From NCBI RefSeq assembly GCF_004345605.1, contig NZ_SLVY01000015.1:62001-126000 (forward strand): a DNA stretch of 64,000 nucleotides, in the 5' to 3' direction. Position 1 is the stretch's first letter. Each line of letters opens with the position of its first letter. The DNA comes from Rhodococcus sp. SMB37. Its GTDB lineage: Bacteria > Actinomycetota > Actinomycetes > Mycobacteriales > Mycobacteriaceae. Below the pieces are notes generated by a model, which saw nothing but the letters and a program-made list of their open reading frames with translations, was not told the DNA's origin and did no database searches. The translations under genes and the position numbers were made by a program. This document shows, in pieces, positions 19,429 to 27,420 of the stretch.

Positions 19429-20265
19429 ATGTTCCTGCGTCGCACCGCCGCCGCTTCGGCAGCTGTTGTCCTCGGTCTCGGCCTGGCAGCCTGTGGGTCG
19501 TCGGGAGGTGACGAGAACACCCTGGTCATCTCTGCATCCTCCACACCGCACGTCGAGATCCTCGAGCAGGTCGTGAGCACCGGTGCGCTCGGCGACTACT
19601 CGCTCGATATTCGCGAGGTCACCGGTGAGATCGACCCCAACGAGCTGCTCGCCGCCGGCGATGTCGACGCCAACTTCTTCCAGCACGAGCCGTACCTCGT
19701 GGATTGGCAGAAGCAGAACGGAGTCGACAACCTCGTCGCCGTCGCCGACGTGCACCTCGAGCCGATCAGCCTCTACTCGAACAAGGTCACCTCGCTCGAC
19801 GAGATCGCCGACGGCGACTCGATCGCGGTCCCGCGCGACACCACGAACTATGCGCGTGCGCTGTACCTGCTCGAATCCGCGGGGCTGATCACGATGGACG
19901 TGCCGTTCACCGAAGCCGATCTGTCGGTGGTCACCGAAGCGAACATCACGGAGAACCCGAAGAACCTCGAGTTCATCCAGATCGAGCGCCCGCAGCTCGC
20001 GCGTCAGCTCGACGACCCACAGGTCACCGCCGCGGTGATCAACTCAAACTACGCACTCGAGGCCGGGCTCACTCCGGCGGACGATTCCATCTTCACCGAA
20101 GAAGTCGAGGGCAACCCGTTCTCCAACCTCCTCGTGGTGCGCGCGGAGAACGAGAATGATCCGATCGTGGTCGCGCTCGCCGAGGCGCTCGAGTCCCCCG
20201 AGACTGCCGCATGGATCGAGGAGACCTACTCGGGCTCCGTGGTTCCGGTGCACCCGGCGAACTGA
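19429..20265 (+). CDS. metQ: Methionine-type ABC transporter substrate-binding lipoprotein
   Basis: A 278-residue NlpA/MetQ family protein. The signal peptide ends in the lipobox LAAC with Cys22 as the lipidated residue. The core shows VISASSTPHVEIL, NELLAAGDVDANFFQHEPYL, VHLEPISLYSNK and SIAVPRDTTNYARAL, all typical of MetQ. GGAAGG lies before the ATG. It captures methionine or a related compound and passes it to MetN-MetI. The stop overlaps metN (TGATG). Confidence 0.9.
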   Translation: MFLRRTAAASAAVVLGLGLAACGSSGGDENTLVISASSTPHVEILEQVVSTGALGDYSLDIREVTGEIDPNELLAAGDVDANFFQHEPYLVDWQKQNGVDNLVAVADVHLEPISLYSNKVTSLDEIADGDSIAVPRDTTNYARALYLLESAGLITMDVPFTEADLSVVTEANITENPKNLEFIQIERPQLARQLDDPQVTAAVINSNYALEAGLTPADDSIFTEEVEGNPFSNLLVVRAENENDPIVVALAEALESPETAAWIEETYSGSVVPVHPAN

Positions 20266-21284
20266 TGATTGTCGTCGACACTCTCGTCAAGACCTTCCCC
20301 GGCGCCGGTGGCGCCGGGGAAGTCATGGCACTCCAGGGTATCGATCTCGAGATCGCGGATGGGGAGATCTTCGGGATAGTCGGCCCTTCCGGCTCGGGGA
20401 AGTCCACTCTGCTGCGCTGCCTCAATCTCCTCGAAGAACCCACGTCCGGCCGGATCCTGCTCGGCGGCGACGACCTGTCGAAGTTGTCGGGCTCCGAGCT
20501 CCGGTCGGCGAGGCGCCGCATCGGGACGGTCTTCCAGCAATTCAATCTGTTGCACTCGCGCACCGTGGTCGGCAACATCGAGTTTCCGCTCGAGGTCGGG
20601 GGTGTCGGCAAGGCCGCACGACGGTCACGTGCGAAGGCGCTGATCGATCTCGTCGGGCTCACGGGCAAGGAGAAGTCCTACCCGTCGCAACTGTCCGGGG
20701 GACAGCAGCAACGCGTCGGCATCGCCCGCGCCCTTGCCGCCGAACCCGATGTGTTGTTGTGCGACGAAGCGACCAGCGCCCTCGATCCCGACACCACCGA
20801 CCAGATCCTCGATCTCGTCGTGGAGGTCAACCGCCGCCTCGGTGTCACCGTCGTGATCATCACCCACGAACTCGGTGTGCTGAGGCGTGTCTGTACGTCC
20901 GCGGCCCGGCTCGAGGCCGGTCGCATCGTCGAAACGGGTCGCATCACGGATCTCGTCGCACACCCCGGCTCGGCGCTCGGCGCGGCGATCGTGCCGGTGG
21001 GCGACGATCCGTCGGCCGGGGCGATCAGCGACACCGCGCTCGTCACCGCGATCGGCGACTACGCACACGGGCCATGGCTCTCGGAGATGATCCGGGAGCT
21101 CGATGCCGATATTGCTGTCGTCGGTGGTCGTGTCGAGAAGGTGGGCGATGTGACGGTCGGCCGCCTGCGTCTGCGCTTCGCTGCCGGAGCCGATCGTGAC
21201 CGCATCGCGCGGTTCGTCGACGAGCGTGAACACCTGACCCTGTCGTGGGGGACCGACACCGACCTCGAGGGGTTGTCCGAATGA
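20265..21284 (+). CDS. metN: Methionine-type ABC transporter ATP-binding protein with NIL domain
   Basis: A 339-residue ATPase. Walker A is GPSGSGKST (residue ~43), signature LSGGQQQRVGIARAL, Walker B VLLCDEATSALDP. The C-terminal ~90 residues (DIAVVGGRVEKVGDVTVGRLRL) match the NIL domain through which methionine trans-inhibits MetNI. ATG 20265 overlaps the metQ stop. A longer frame from 20211 would lie within metQ. Confidence 0.93.
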   Translation: MIVVDTLVKTFPGAGGAGEVMALQGIDLEIADGEIFGIVGPSGSGKSTLLRCLNLLEEPTSGRILLGGDDLSKLSGSELRSARRRIGTVFQQFNLLHSRTVVGNIEFPLEVGGVGKAARRSRAKALIDLVGLTGKEKSYPSQLSGGQQQRVGIARALAAEPDVLLCDEATSALDPDTTDQILDLVVEVNRRLGVTVVIITHELGVLRRVCTSAARLEAGRIVETGRITDLVAHPGSALGAAIVPVGDDPSAGAISDTALVTAIGDYAHGPWLSEMIRELDADIAVVGGRVEKVGDVTVGRLRLRFAAGADRDRIARFVDEREHLTLSWGTDTDLEGLSE

Positions 21285-21949
21285 ACAAGACCGCCTGGTA
21301 CGAGGTCTTTCCCGAAGTCTGGGTCGCGACACTCGAGACCCTCTACATGGTCGGGGTCTCGTTCGTGCTCACCGTGATCGGCGGAATACTCGTCGGGATC
21401 ATCCTGCAGATCACAGGGCCGAGCGGCCTGTGGCCCCAGCGTCTGATCAACGGCGTACTCGGCGTGATCGTCAACCTCTTCCGTTCGCTGCCCTTCCTCA
21501 TCCTGCTCATCGCGCTGATCGGCGTGACGCGGTTCATCGTGGGCACGGCAATCGGCCCCACCGCCGCGATCGTGCCGCTCACCATCGGCGCGATCCCGTT
21601 CTTCGCACGCATTGTCGAGTCCGCGTTACGGGAAGTGCCACGTGGACGTGTGGAAGCCGCGGAGGCAATGGGCGCGACGAACATCCAGATCGTGCGTAAA
21701 GTGCTGTTGCCCGAAGCGACGACCGCACTCGTGGCCGGTGCGACGCTGACGCTCGTGCTTCTCGTCGGTTACTCGGCCATGGCCGGCGTGATCGGGGCCG
21801 GTGGCCTCGGCGACTTCGCGCTCGTCTACGGATACCAGCGCTTCAACACCCCGGTTCTGCTCGTCGCTGTGGTCGTGCTCATCGTGATGGTGCAGATCAT
21901 GCAGTCGATCGGCGACACGATCATCAAGCGGATGGCGCACCGACGTTGA
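21281..21949 (+). CDS. metI: Methionine-type ABC transporter permease
   Basis: A 222-residue integral membrane protein with five or six helices. It carries the permease EAA loop in ALREVPRGRVEAAEAMGATNIQIV, which contacts MetN. The segments IVNLFRSLPFLILLIALIGVTRF and VGYSAMAGVIGAGGLGDFAL are typical of MetI. Together with metQ and metN it forms a complete importer with ATGA-coupled translation. Confidence 0.93.
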   Translation: MNKTAWYEVFPEVWVATLETLYMVGVSFVLTVIGGILVGIILQITGPSGLWPQRLINGVLGVIVNLFRSLPFLILLIALIGVTRFIVGTAIGPTAAIVPLTIGAIPFFARIVESALREVPRGRVEAAEAMGATNIQIVRKVLLPEATTALVAGATLTLVLLVGYSAMAGVIGAGGLGDFALVYGYQRFNTPVLLVAVVVLIVMVQIMQSIGDTIIKRMAHRR

Positions 21950-21956
21950 CAGTCCG

Positions 21957-22766
21957 ATGAACGGTACCCGGATGAACGACAGTCGGATGAACACTGCACA
22001 CAGGCAAGGTGATTCCCGGATCCGATTCGACTGGGGATTGCGGGGCGCCGCGGCAATCGCCGAGGGCGCGGATGTTGCGGTCGTGGTGGACGTTCTCTCG
22101 TTCACCACGACGCTGTCCGTCGCGCTCGACGAAGGCATCGACGTCCTGCCCTATCGGTGGCGGGATGACACCGCAGAGGCCTACGCGGCCGCACACGACG
22201 CGGTGCTCGCGGGGGGGCGGCAGGAGATGACGCCGGGCGCAGTGAGCCTGTCACCCGGCACGATCCGGTCCGCGCGCACTGTCGAGCGGCTGGTCCTTCC
22301 CTCACCGAACGGGTCGTCGATCGCGTATGACCTGGATTCGCGGGCCTCGACGTGTCTCGGAGCGTCGCTACGGAACTTCCATGCCGTGGGCGAGTGGATC
22401 GCCCGGCACCATCCGACCGCGGTGGTCGCCGTTGTTGCGGCGGGGGAGAAATGGCCGGACGGGTCCTTGCGGCCGGCAGTGGAAGACTTGTGGGGCGCGG
22501 GTGCGGTGATCGCCGAGTTGGTGGGCGCACACGGTTTCGGGTCGTTGTCGCCCGAAGCTGAGCAGGCGCGCGCTGCGTGGGATGTGGTCGCCGGTCGAGT
22601 CACGAGTGTCCTGCAGGACTGTGCTTCGGGTCGCGAGCTTGCCCAGATCGGATTCGCCCGCGACGTGGAGATCGCGTCCGAGGTGCGGAGCAGCGACTGC
22701 GTTCCGGTCCTTGTTGATCACCGGTTCGTCGACGCCGACTCGCCTTCTTTCGCGGACGGCTCGTGA
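21957..22766 (+). CDS. 2-phosphosulfolactate phosphatase-like protein (ComB family)
   Basis: About 269 residues matching the ComB family. RIRFDWGLRGAAAIAEGADVAVVVDVLSFTTTLSVAL is the typical N-terminal block (quoted motif core VVVDVLSFTTTL). LVLPSPNGSSIAYD and AAGEKWPDGSLRPAVEDLWGAG follow. ComB dephosphorylates 2-phosphosulfolactate in archaeal coenzyme M synthesis; actinobacterial homologues have no settled role. Three in-frame ATGs within 30 bp (21957, 21972, 21987) leave the exact start open. It lies 7 bp after metI and may share its transcript. Confidence 0.75.
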   Translation: MNGTRMNDSRMNTAHRQGDSRIRFDWGLRGAAAIAEGADVAVVVDVLSFTTTLSVALDEGIDVLPYRWRDDTAEAYAAAHDAVLAGGRQEMTPGAVSLSPGTIRSARTVERLVLPSPNGSSIAYDLDSRASTCLGASLRNFHAVGEWIARHHPTAVVAVVAAGEKWPDGSLRPAVEDLWGAGAVIAELVGAHGFGSLSPEAEQARAAWDVVAGRVTSVLQDCASGRELAQIGFARDVEIASEVRSSDCVPVLVDHRFVDADSPSFADGS

Positions 22767-22789
22767 CCGCACTATCTTCGGCGCAAGCC

Positions 22790-22807
22790 CGGTCGTTCAC
22801 GGCCGGG
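22790..22807 (+). repeat. 18-bp direct repeat, left copy flanking tnpB
   Basis: CGGTCGTTCACGGCCGGG occurs here and again, identical, at 24075-24092. The copies bracket the TnpB gene and contain TTCAC, which may be a target-adjacent or end motif. Confidence 0.8.
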
Positions 22808-22860
22808 GACAGCCGATCCCTAGAGCGGTGTGTGTCGGTGGTCGCTTGTATGGTGCGGGC

Positions 22861-24009
22861 GTGCAACTTCGATACCGCTACCGCGTGTATCCGACGCCCG
22901 GCCAGCAGGACATGCTGGTCCGGTCGTTCGGATGCGCGCGGGTGGTGTTCAACGATGCGTTGCGCGCCCGGCAGGACGCGTATGCGGCGGGGGCGAAAAT
23001 CTCGGACACCGCCGTGCAGAAACAGGTGGTCACCGACGCGAAGAAGACTCCGCAGCGGGAATGGCTGGCCGAGGTGGCGTCGGTGGTGTTGGTCCAAGCC
23101 TGTCAGGACGCGCGTCGCGCGTATCGGAACTGGTTCGATTCACTGTCCGGGAAGCGGAAGGGCCGCAGGGTCGGGGCTCCGCGGTTCCGGTCTCGCAAGG
23201 ACACTCGGCAGTCGATCCGGCTCACTCGGAACGGGTTCGGTATCCGGGACAACGGGAAGTTGTATATCGCGAAGGTCGGCGAACTGAAAGTCGCCTGGTC
23301 ACGGGAGTTGCCGTCGGAGCCGAGCAGCGTCACGGTCGTGAAGGATTCGGCGGGCCGCTATTTCGCGTCGTTCGTGGTGGAGACCACCGATGTGCCGTTG
23401 CCGGAGTGCGATGCGGAGGTGGGGATCGATCTGGGTTTGACGACGTTTGCGGTCCTCTCGGATGGGAAGGTGATCGAGTCGCCGAGGTTCTTCCGCCAGG
23501 CCGAACGCAGACTCCGCAAGGCGCAGCAGAATCTGTCTCGCAAGGCGAAGGGCAGCAGGAATCGGGCCAAGGCACGTACCCGCGCGGCGAAGGCTCACGC
23601 GAGGGTGGCCGATGCCCGCAAAGATTGGGCGCACAAGCAATCCACGGCGATCGTCCGCGAGAACCAAGCGGTGTATGTCGAGGATTTGTGTGTCGTGGGG
23701 TTGGCGCGGACGCGGTTGGCGAAGTCGGTGCACGATGCCGGGTGGGGGATGTTCACTCGGTTGCTCGAGGAGAAGGCCGCCCGCTATGGGCGGGTCTTCC
23801 AGCGGGTGGACCGCTGGTTCCCGTCGTCGCGGTTGTGCTCGGTATGCGGCGTCTCGGACGGTCCGAAACCGTTGTCGGTGCGGGTGTGGACCTGTCAGGG
23901 GTGTGGTGTGGTCCACGACCGGGATCTGAATGCAGCACGAAATATCCTCGCCGCTGGACGGGCGGAGAGGCGAAACGCCTGCGGAGAGACGGTAAGTCTC
24001 TCCGCCTAG
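22861..24009 (+). CDS. tnpB: RNA-guided endonuclease TnpB family protein
   Basis: A 382-residue TnpB. The N-terminal RYRYRVYPTPGQQDMLVRSFG is typical. The RuvC active-site residues are Asp in VGIDLGLTTFAV (~residue 191), Glu in AVYVEDLCV (~residue 276) and Asp in VHDRDLNAARNI (~residue 355). The zinc finger has CSVCG and CQGCG pairs. All catalytic positions are intact, so it may be active as an omega-RNA-guided nuclease. GTG 22861 is chosen because it gives the conserved N-terminus. The long upstream extension of the frame runs into the ComB-like gene. Confidence 0.92.
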   Translation: MQLRYRYRVYPTPGQQDMLVRSFGCARVVFNDALRARQDAYAAGAKISDTAVQKQVVTDAKKTPQREWLAEVASVVLVQACQDARRAYRNWFDSLSGKRKGRRVGAPRFRSRKDTRQSIRLTRNGFGIRDNGKLYIAKVGELKVAWSRELPSEPSSVTVVKDSAGRYFASFVVETTDVPLPECDAEVGIDLGLTTFAVLSDGKVIESPRFFRQAERRLRKAQQNLSRKAKGSRNRAKARTRAAKAHARVADARKDWAHKQSTAIVRENQAVYVEDLCVVGLARTRLAKSVHDAGWGMFTRLLEEKAARYGRVFQRVDRWFPSSRLCSVCGVSDGPKPLSVRVWTCQGCGVVHDRDLNAARNILAAGRAERRNACGETVSLSA

Positions 24010-24074
24010 CGAGGAGCGCGACTCGATGAAACAGGAACCCACCGAAAGCGCCCAGCGGGCGCTGGTAGGAATCT

Positions 24075-24092
24075 CGGTCGTTCACGGCCGGG
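24075..24092 (+). repeat. 18-bp direct repeat, right copy flanking tnpB
   Basis: Identical to 22790-22807 and 65 bp after the tnpB stop codon. Confidence 0.8.
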
Positions 24093-24120
24093 AGGACGTC
24101 AACGTCCGCTGATCACCACA

Positions 24121-24353
24121 TCACCACATCAGGGTTTCGTCGCCCACGCGCACTCTGCCGAAGAAGCGTGTGCCTATGTCGGAGCCGTCGTGATTGTATC
24201 CGTTCATGAGGTCGGCGAGGTCGTCGAGGAGTGCTCGGAGCGCCGAACTCGGGGTGTCGATTCCGAATTCCGACACCCATCCCCAATCCTGCGGGACATT
24301 CTCCAAGGTGATCACGACCTCGGAATCATGGGGTGTCCGCACGGTATAGGTGA
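24121..24353 (-). pseudogene. 3' half of a gene interrupted by the Tn7-like transposon
   Basis: This is the C-terminal half (75 codons plus the 5-bp target copy) of a hypothetical gene. Its 5' half is at 33086-33400, on the same strand beyond the transposon. The fragment contains YTVRTPHDSEVVITLENVP, DWGW, LLDDLADLMNGYNHDGSD and ends RVRVGDETLMW. It has no start codon or ribosome site of its own. Joining codon 105 of the other half to 24348 restores an uninterrupted 180-residue frame. I do not recognise a named family or function. Any protein starting inside the transposon end would be a fusion artefact. Confidence 0.85.
24349..24353. repeat. Target-site duplication, left copy (ggtga)
   Basis: GGTGA directly precedes the TGTAGGGTCTCG terminus and is repeated directly after the other terminus at 33086-33090. 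A 5-bp duplication is the hallmark of Tn7/Tn5053/Mu-type insertion. Confidence 0.92.
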
Positions 24354-24365
24354 TGTAGGGTCTCG
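24354..24365 (+). repeat. Terminal inverted repeat, left end
   Basis: TGTAGGGTCTCG, matched exactly in inverted orientation at 33074-33085. The adjoining bases (AGACCCGTGGCC) differ from the other end. Confidence 0.92.
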
Positions 24366-24429
24366 AGACCCGTGGCCAAATCTCATCCGAGATGGCCACT
24401 CGGTGGCCAGTTGGCCATTTGGGTGAGAC
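24360..24429. promoter_or_regulatory. Cluster of candidate TnsB-binding repeats, left end
   Basis: Four TGGCCA palindromes lie at 24373-24378, 24393-24398, 24404-24409 and 24412-24417. Three composite units resemble GTCTCR-N5/6-RTGGCC: 24360-24377, 24380-24397 and, inverted, 24412-24429. Related units occur near the right end (32985-33001 and 33012-33027), as expected for transposase sites. Confidence 0.5.
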
Positions 24430-24511
24430 TGCCTTCGGCGTGGCTGCGTCGCGGAGCCGCGTAACGGGTGGATGATCCAACGAGTTACTTCCGAAGCGGG
24501 GAGATGCCGCG

Positions 24512-25279
24512 ATGGGGAACGCTACGGTGGTCGGATCATCGAAATCGCTTGCCGGTTTGGTGGATCTGCGTACGACGTTGCTCGCCCGCCGCCGTGCAGT
24601 GGACGGTGCCGAGGAGATCCGACCGCTGGCTGAGGTCGCGGTCGATGACATTGTCGCCTCCGCGCCGTGGCGGACCTTCCGCTGGCATGGAGGTCAGCAG
24701 CACTATTCGGGTACCTATTGGGCGGCGACCGAGTCCGATCATGTGATCTACGAATCGCGGCTGGAGCTGGCAAGGCTGCTGTTCGCGGACTTCGATGTGG
24801 GGGTGCAGCGCATTGCCGCGCAGCCGTTTCTGCTGCGGTGCCCTGTCGACGGCAAGGAACGCCGGCACATTCCGGACTACCTACTGCTGTCAAACGCTGG
24901 ACCGGTGATCGTGGATGTGAAACCTCGCCGGCGGTTGGAGTCGAAGAGTGTGGCGTTCACGTTCGAGTGGACCAGGTCGGTGGTGACCGAGCGGGGATGG
25001 CGGTACGAGGTGTGGAGCGAGCCGCCACCGATCGAGCTGGAGAATGTGCGGTTCCTCGCCGGCTATCGGCGGGCGTGGTTGTTCGATCCAGATGTACTCG
25101 ACGCGGTGAGAAGTGCAGCGCGGGAGGGGATCACGCTCGGACAATCGCTGTCTGCGGTGCCTGCCTATCCGGAACCGTCGATACGAGCGGCGCTGCTGCA
25201 TCTGCTGTGGCGGCAGGAGTTCAGTGTGGACATGACCCAGAGGTTGACCGCCGCCAGCGTGGTGCGGACCGCGCCATGA
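24512..25279 (+). CDS. tnsA: TnsA endonuclease of Tn7-like transposon
   Basis: A 255-residue protein with a restriction-endonuclease-like core. The acidic helix is in VIYESRLELARLLF, then the PD-(D/E)xK residues in RRHIPDYLLL and VIVDVKPRRR (near residues 115-140). The preceding segment FRWHGGQQHYSGTYWAA is common in actinobacterial TnsA-like proteins. The C-terminal ~60 residues resemble the winged-helix region that contacts TnsC. TnsA cuts the 5' ends so that the element leaves by cut-and-paste. The ATG follows GGGGAGATGCCGCG. It overlaps tnsB by ATGA. Confidence 0.88.
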   Translation: MGNATVVGSSKSLAGLVDLRTTLLARRRAVDGAEEIRPLAEVAVDDIVASAPWRTFRWHGGQQHYSGTYWAATESDHVIYESRLELARLLFADFDVGVQRIAAQPFLLRCPVDGKERRHIPDYLLLSNAGPVIVDVKPRRRLESKSVAFTFEWTRSVVTERGWRYEVWSEPPPIELENVRFLAGYRRAWLFDPDVLDAVRSAAREGITLGQSLSAVPAYPEPSIRAALLHLLWRQEFSVDMTQRLTAASVVRTAP

Positions 25280-27420
25280 GTGGAGCAGCGGCGCGGGTCG
25301 GTGTCGGGACTCGGTTCATGTACGACGGTGAGATCGTCGAGGTGATCGAGATGATCGCAACCGCCGTGGGCAATGAGGTCGTGCTCAGAACCAAGACGAA
25401 CGGTCAGATCCGCCGCGTCGCCATCAGAGAGCTGCTGACCTCAGAGAGTGCGCGTGTGATCCCCGAGGAGTCCGGGCCGTCCTCCGATGACCCCGGCGAG
25501 TTGTCTTCCGTCGTGACGGCGATGCTGACCGAACCCGACCGCATCCAGCTGCTCGAACGGGCTGAGCATGTGCGCGAGGTCCTGACCGGGTACAGGTCGG
25601 GTAGCGAGCAGTTGCCGGCGGCGGGCGAACCGCGCGGCGAGTACGGCCCGGCGGTGCCGTTGACGAGGCGGTATGCGGCCAAGGCCGCGGAGCTCGGGAT
25701 CGGGGTGCGGACACTGCGGCGCTGGGTCGGTGACTATCGCCGCGGCGGTGAGGCCGGCCTCGCCTCGGGCAGAGCGGCCGGGAATAGGCCGTTGGAGCAG
25801 CGCGACCAGCGCTGGGTCGAGACGGCGTTGGAGGTGATGGTCGAGCACACCGCTCAGTCGCGGCTGTCGCGGACGATGGTGATCGAACGAACGAACGCCC
25901 GGGTGATCGCGCGGTTCAGGGCAGGCGTGGTGCGGCTGCCGTCGCGGGCGACGGCGTTTCGCATACTCGAGGACTTGGAGCGGCGGCACCCGACGTTCCG
26001 GTTGAGCACCACACGCAACCGCGACATCGCGACCCGACCGGACGGGCCGTACGGGAAGCTGCGCCCGACCCGGCCAGGTGAGTACCTGTTGATGGACGCG
26101 ACACGGCTGGACGTGTTCGCGCTGGATCCGGTGACACTGCGGTGGGTGCAGGCCGAGCTCACGGTCGGGATGGACTGGTACACCCGCTGCATCGTCGGTA
26201 TCCGGCTCACCCCGGTGTCGACGAAGGCAGTGGATGCCGCCGCCACGTTGTATCAGGCGTTCCGGCCGCGCCCGGCGGGCAAGGACTGGCCCGCGCATGC
26301 GGTGTGGCCCGAACACGGGATTCCACGGTCGCTGCTGGTCGACGCCTCGGCGATCGACGGGCCGATGGCCGGGGCGGCGAGTCCGGCACTGGCGCCGGAG
26401 ACCATCGTGATCGACCACGGAAAGATCTACGTCTCCGAGCATCTGACCAGTGTGTGTCAACGGATGGGGATCTCGATCCAGCCGGCCCGGTTGCGGACCG
26501 GCCGCGACAAGGGGCCGGTGGAGCGGTTCTTCCGCACCCTCCGGGAGGACCTGCTGCAGGCCTTGCCCGGCTACAAGGGCCCGGATGTGCACTCGCGGGG
26601 AGTGGCGCCGGAGTCGGAGGCGTTCTTCTACCTCGACGAGTTGGAGGCGATCATCCGGGAGTGGGTGGCGGTGGTGTATCACCACCGGCCGCACGAGAGC
26701 CTGCTCGATCCGCATCTGCCGTCGGTGAAGATGTCGCCAGCGGTGATGTTCGAGCACGGTATCGCCCGCGCCGGCTACATCGAGGTGCCCCGCGATCCGG
26801 ACCTGGGGTACGAGTTCCTGAAGGTGCAGTGGCGCACCCTCCAGCATTACGGGTTCGAGGTGCACGGTCGCCGCTACCACGGCGAGCTGCCACCGGGATG
26901 CCGCGACGGCGCCAGCCCGTACCCGGACCGAGGCAAAGGCAGGGGCCGGTGGTGGCCACTGCACGTCGACCCGGACGACATCACCCGGATCTACCTGCGG
27001 GATCCGACCTCACGGCGGTGGTACCCGCTCGAATGGGAGCACGCCCGGTCGATGCAGATTCCGCTCAGCGAGGACGCATTGGCGTTCGCCCGCAGGCTGG
27101 CGCGAGCGAAGTGCACCTACCCCGACGACCGGATCGCGGTCGCCGACCTGCTCGAGCGATGGAACCTCGGCCTCGGATCGAGCATGACCGAACGGCGCAT
27201 GGCCCTGCGTATGGCACGCGAGGACGCGGCGCTCGACCTCGACCTCGACCCGGACGGACCGACAGACCCGACCGGACCGCCATCGGTGACGCGTCACGGC
27301 ACGTCGGCGCCGGTCGACGCCGCGCAGACCAGCGAGGACATCGGTGATGACGACGCCGAGGACGAACCGGACCGGCCCGACGACGGCGACTTCTACGCCG
27401 ATGCGCTGGAGTACCTGTGA
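25276..27420 (+). CDS. tnsB: TnsB/TniA-type DDE transposase
   Basis: A 714-residue DDE transposase of the Mu/Tn7 family. An N-terminal HTH region (LGIGVRTLRRWVGDYRRGG) precedes the RNase H-like core. Active-site residues are Asp in YLLMDATRLDVF (~residue 274), Asp in IVIDHGKIYVSE (~379) and Glu in KGPVERFFRTLRED (~416). The C-terminal beta-barrel domain and an acidic Asp-rich tail follow. It binds the transposon ends and joins the 3' ends to target DNA. ATG 25276 overlaps tnsA. A longer frame from 24667 lies within tnsA and is not used. Confidence 0.93.
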   Translation: MSGAAARVGVGTRFMYDGEIVEVIEMIATAVGNEVVLRTKTNGQIRRVAIRELLTSESARVIPEESGPSSDDPGELSSVVTAMLTEPDRIQLLERAEHVREVLTGYRSGSEQLPAAGEPRGEYGPAVPLTRRYAAKAAELGIGVRTLRRWVGDYRRGGEAGLASGRAAGNRPLEQRDQRWVETALEVMVEHTAQSRLSRTMVIERTNARVIARFRAGVVRLPSRATAFRILEDLERRHPTFRLSTTRNRDIATRPDGPYGKLRPTRPGEYLLMDATRLDVFALDPVTLRWVQAELTVGMDWYTRCIVGIRLTPVSTKAVDAAATLYQAFRPRPAGKDWPAHAVWPEHGIPRSLLVDASAIDGPMAGAASPALAPETIVIDHGKIYVSEHLTSVCQRMGISIQPARLRTGRDKGPVERFFRTLREDLLQALPGYKGPDVHSRGVAPESEAFFYLDELEAIIREWVAVVYHHRPHESLLDPHLPSVKMSPAVMFEHGIARAGYIEVPRDPDLGYEFLKVQWRTLQHYGFEVHGRRYHGELPPGCRDGASPYPDRGKGRGRWWPLHVDPDDITRIYLRDPTSRRWYPLEWEHARSMQIPLSEDALAFARRLARAKCTYPDDRIAVADLLERWNLGLGSSMTERRMALRMAREDAALDLDLDPDGPTDPTGPPSVTRHGTSAPVDAAQTSEDIGDDDAEDEPDRPDDGDFYADALEYL

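Larger units (their letters stand above)
22790..24092 (+). mobile_element. Solitary TnpB element (IS200/IS605-IS1341 type)
   Basis: The unit consists of one tnpB gene between identical 18-bp direct repeats. No TnpA Y1 transposase is present, so the element could move only with help from elsewhere. The sequence between the tnpB stop and the right repeat (24010-24074) could hold the 3' part of an omega RNA, but I cannot fold it reliably here. True ends may differ by a few bases from the repeats. Confidence 0.6.

Noticed and set aside
22582-22860. N-terminal extension of TnpB
   Set aside because: It overlaps the ComB-like gene and the left direct repeat; the family N-terminus begins at GTG 22861.
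24354-24651. Upstream extension of the 24121 minus-strand frame
   Set aside because: It lies in the transposon end and antisense to tnsA; the frame is open only by chance in GC-rich DNA.
24667-25275. A longer TnsB starting at 24667
   Set aside because: The extra N-terminus overlaps tnsA in another frame; the ATGA overlap at 25276 is the natural start.
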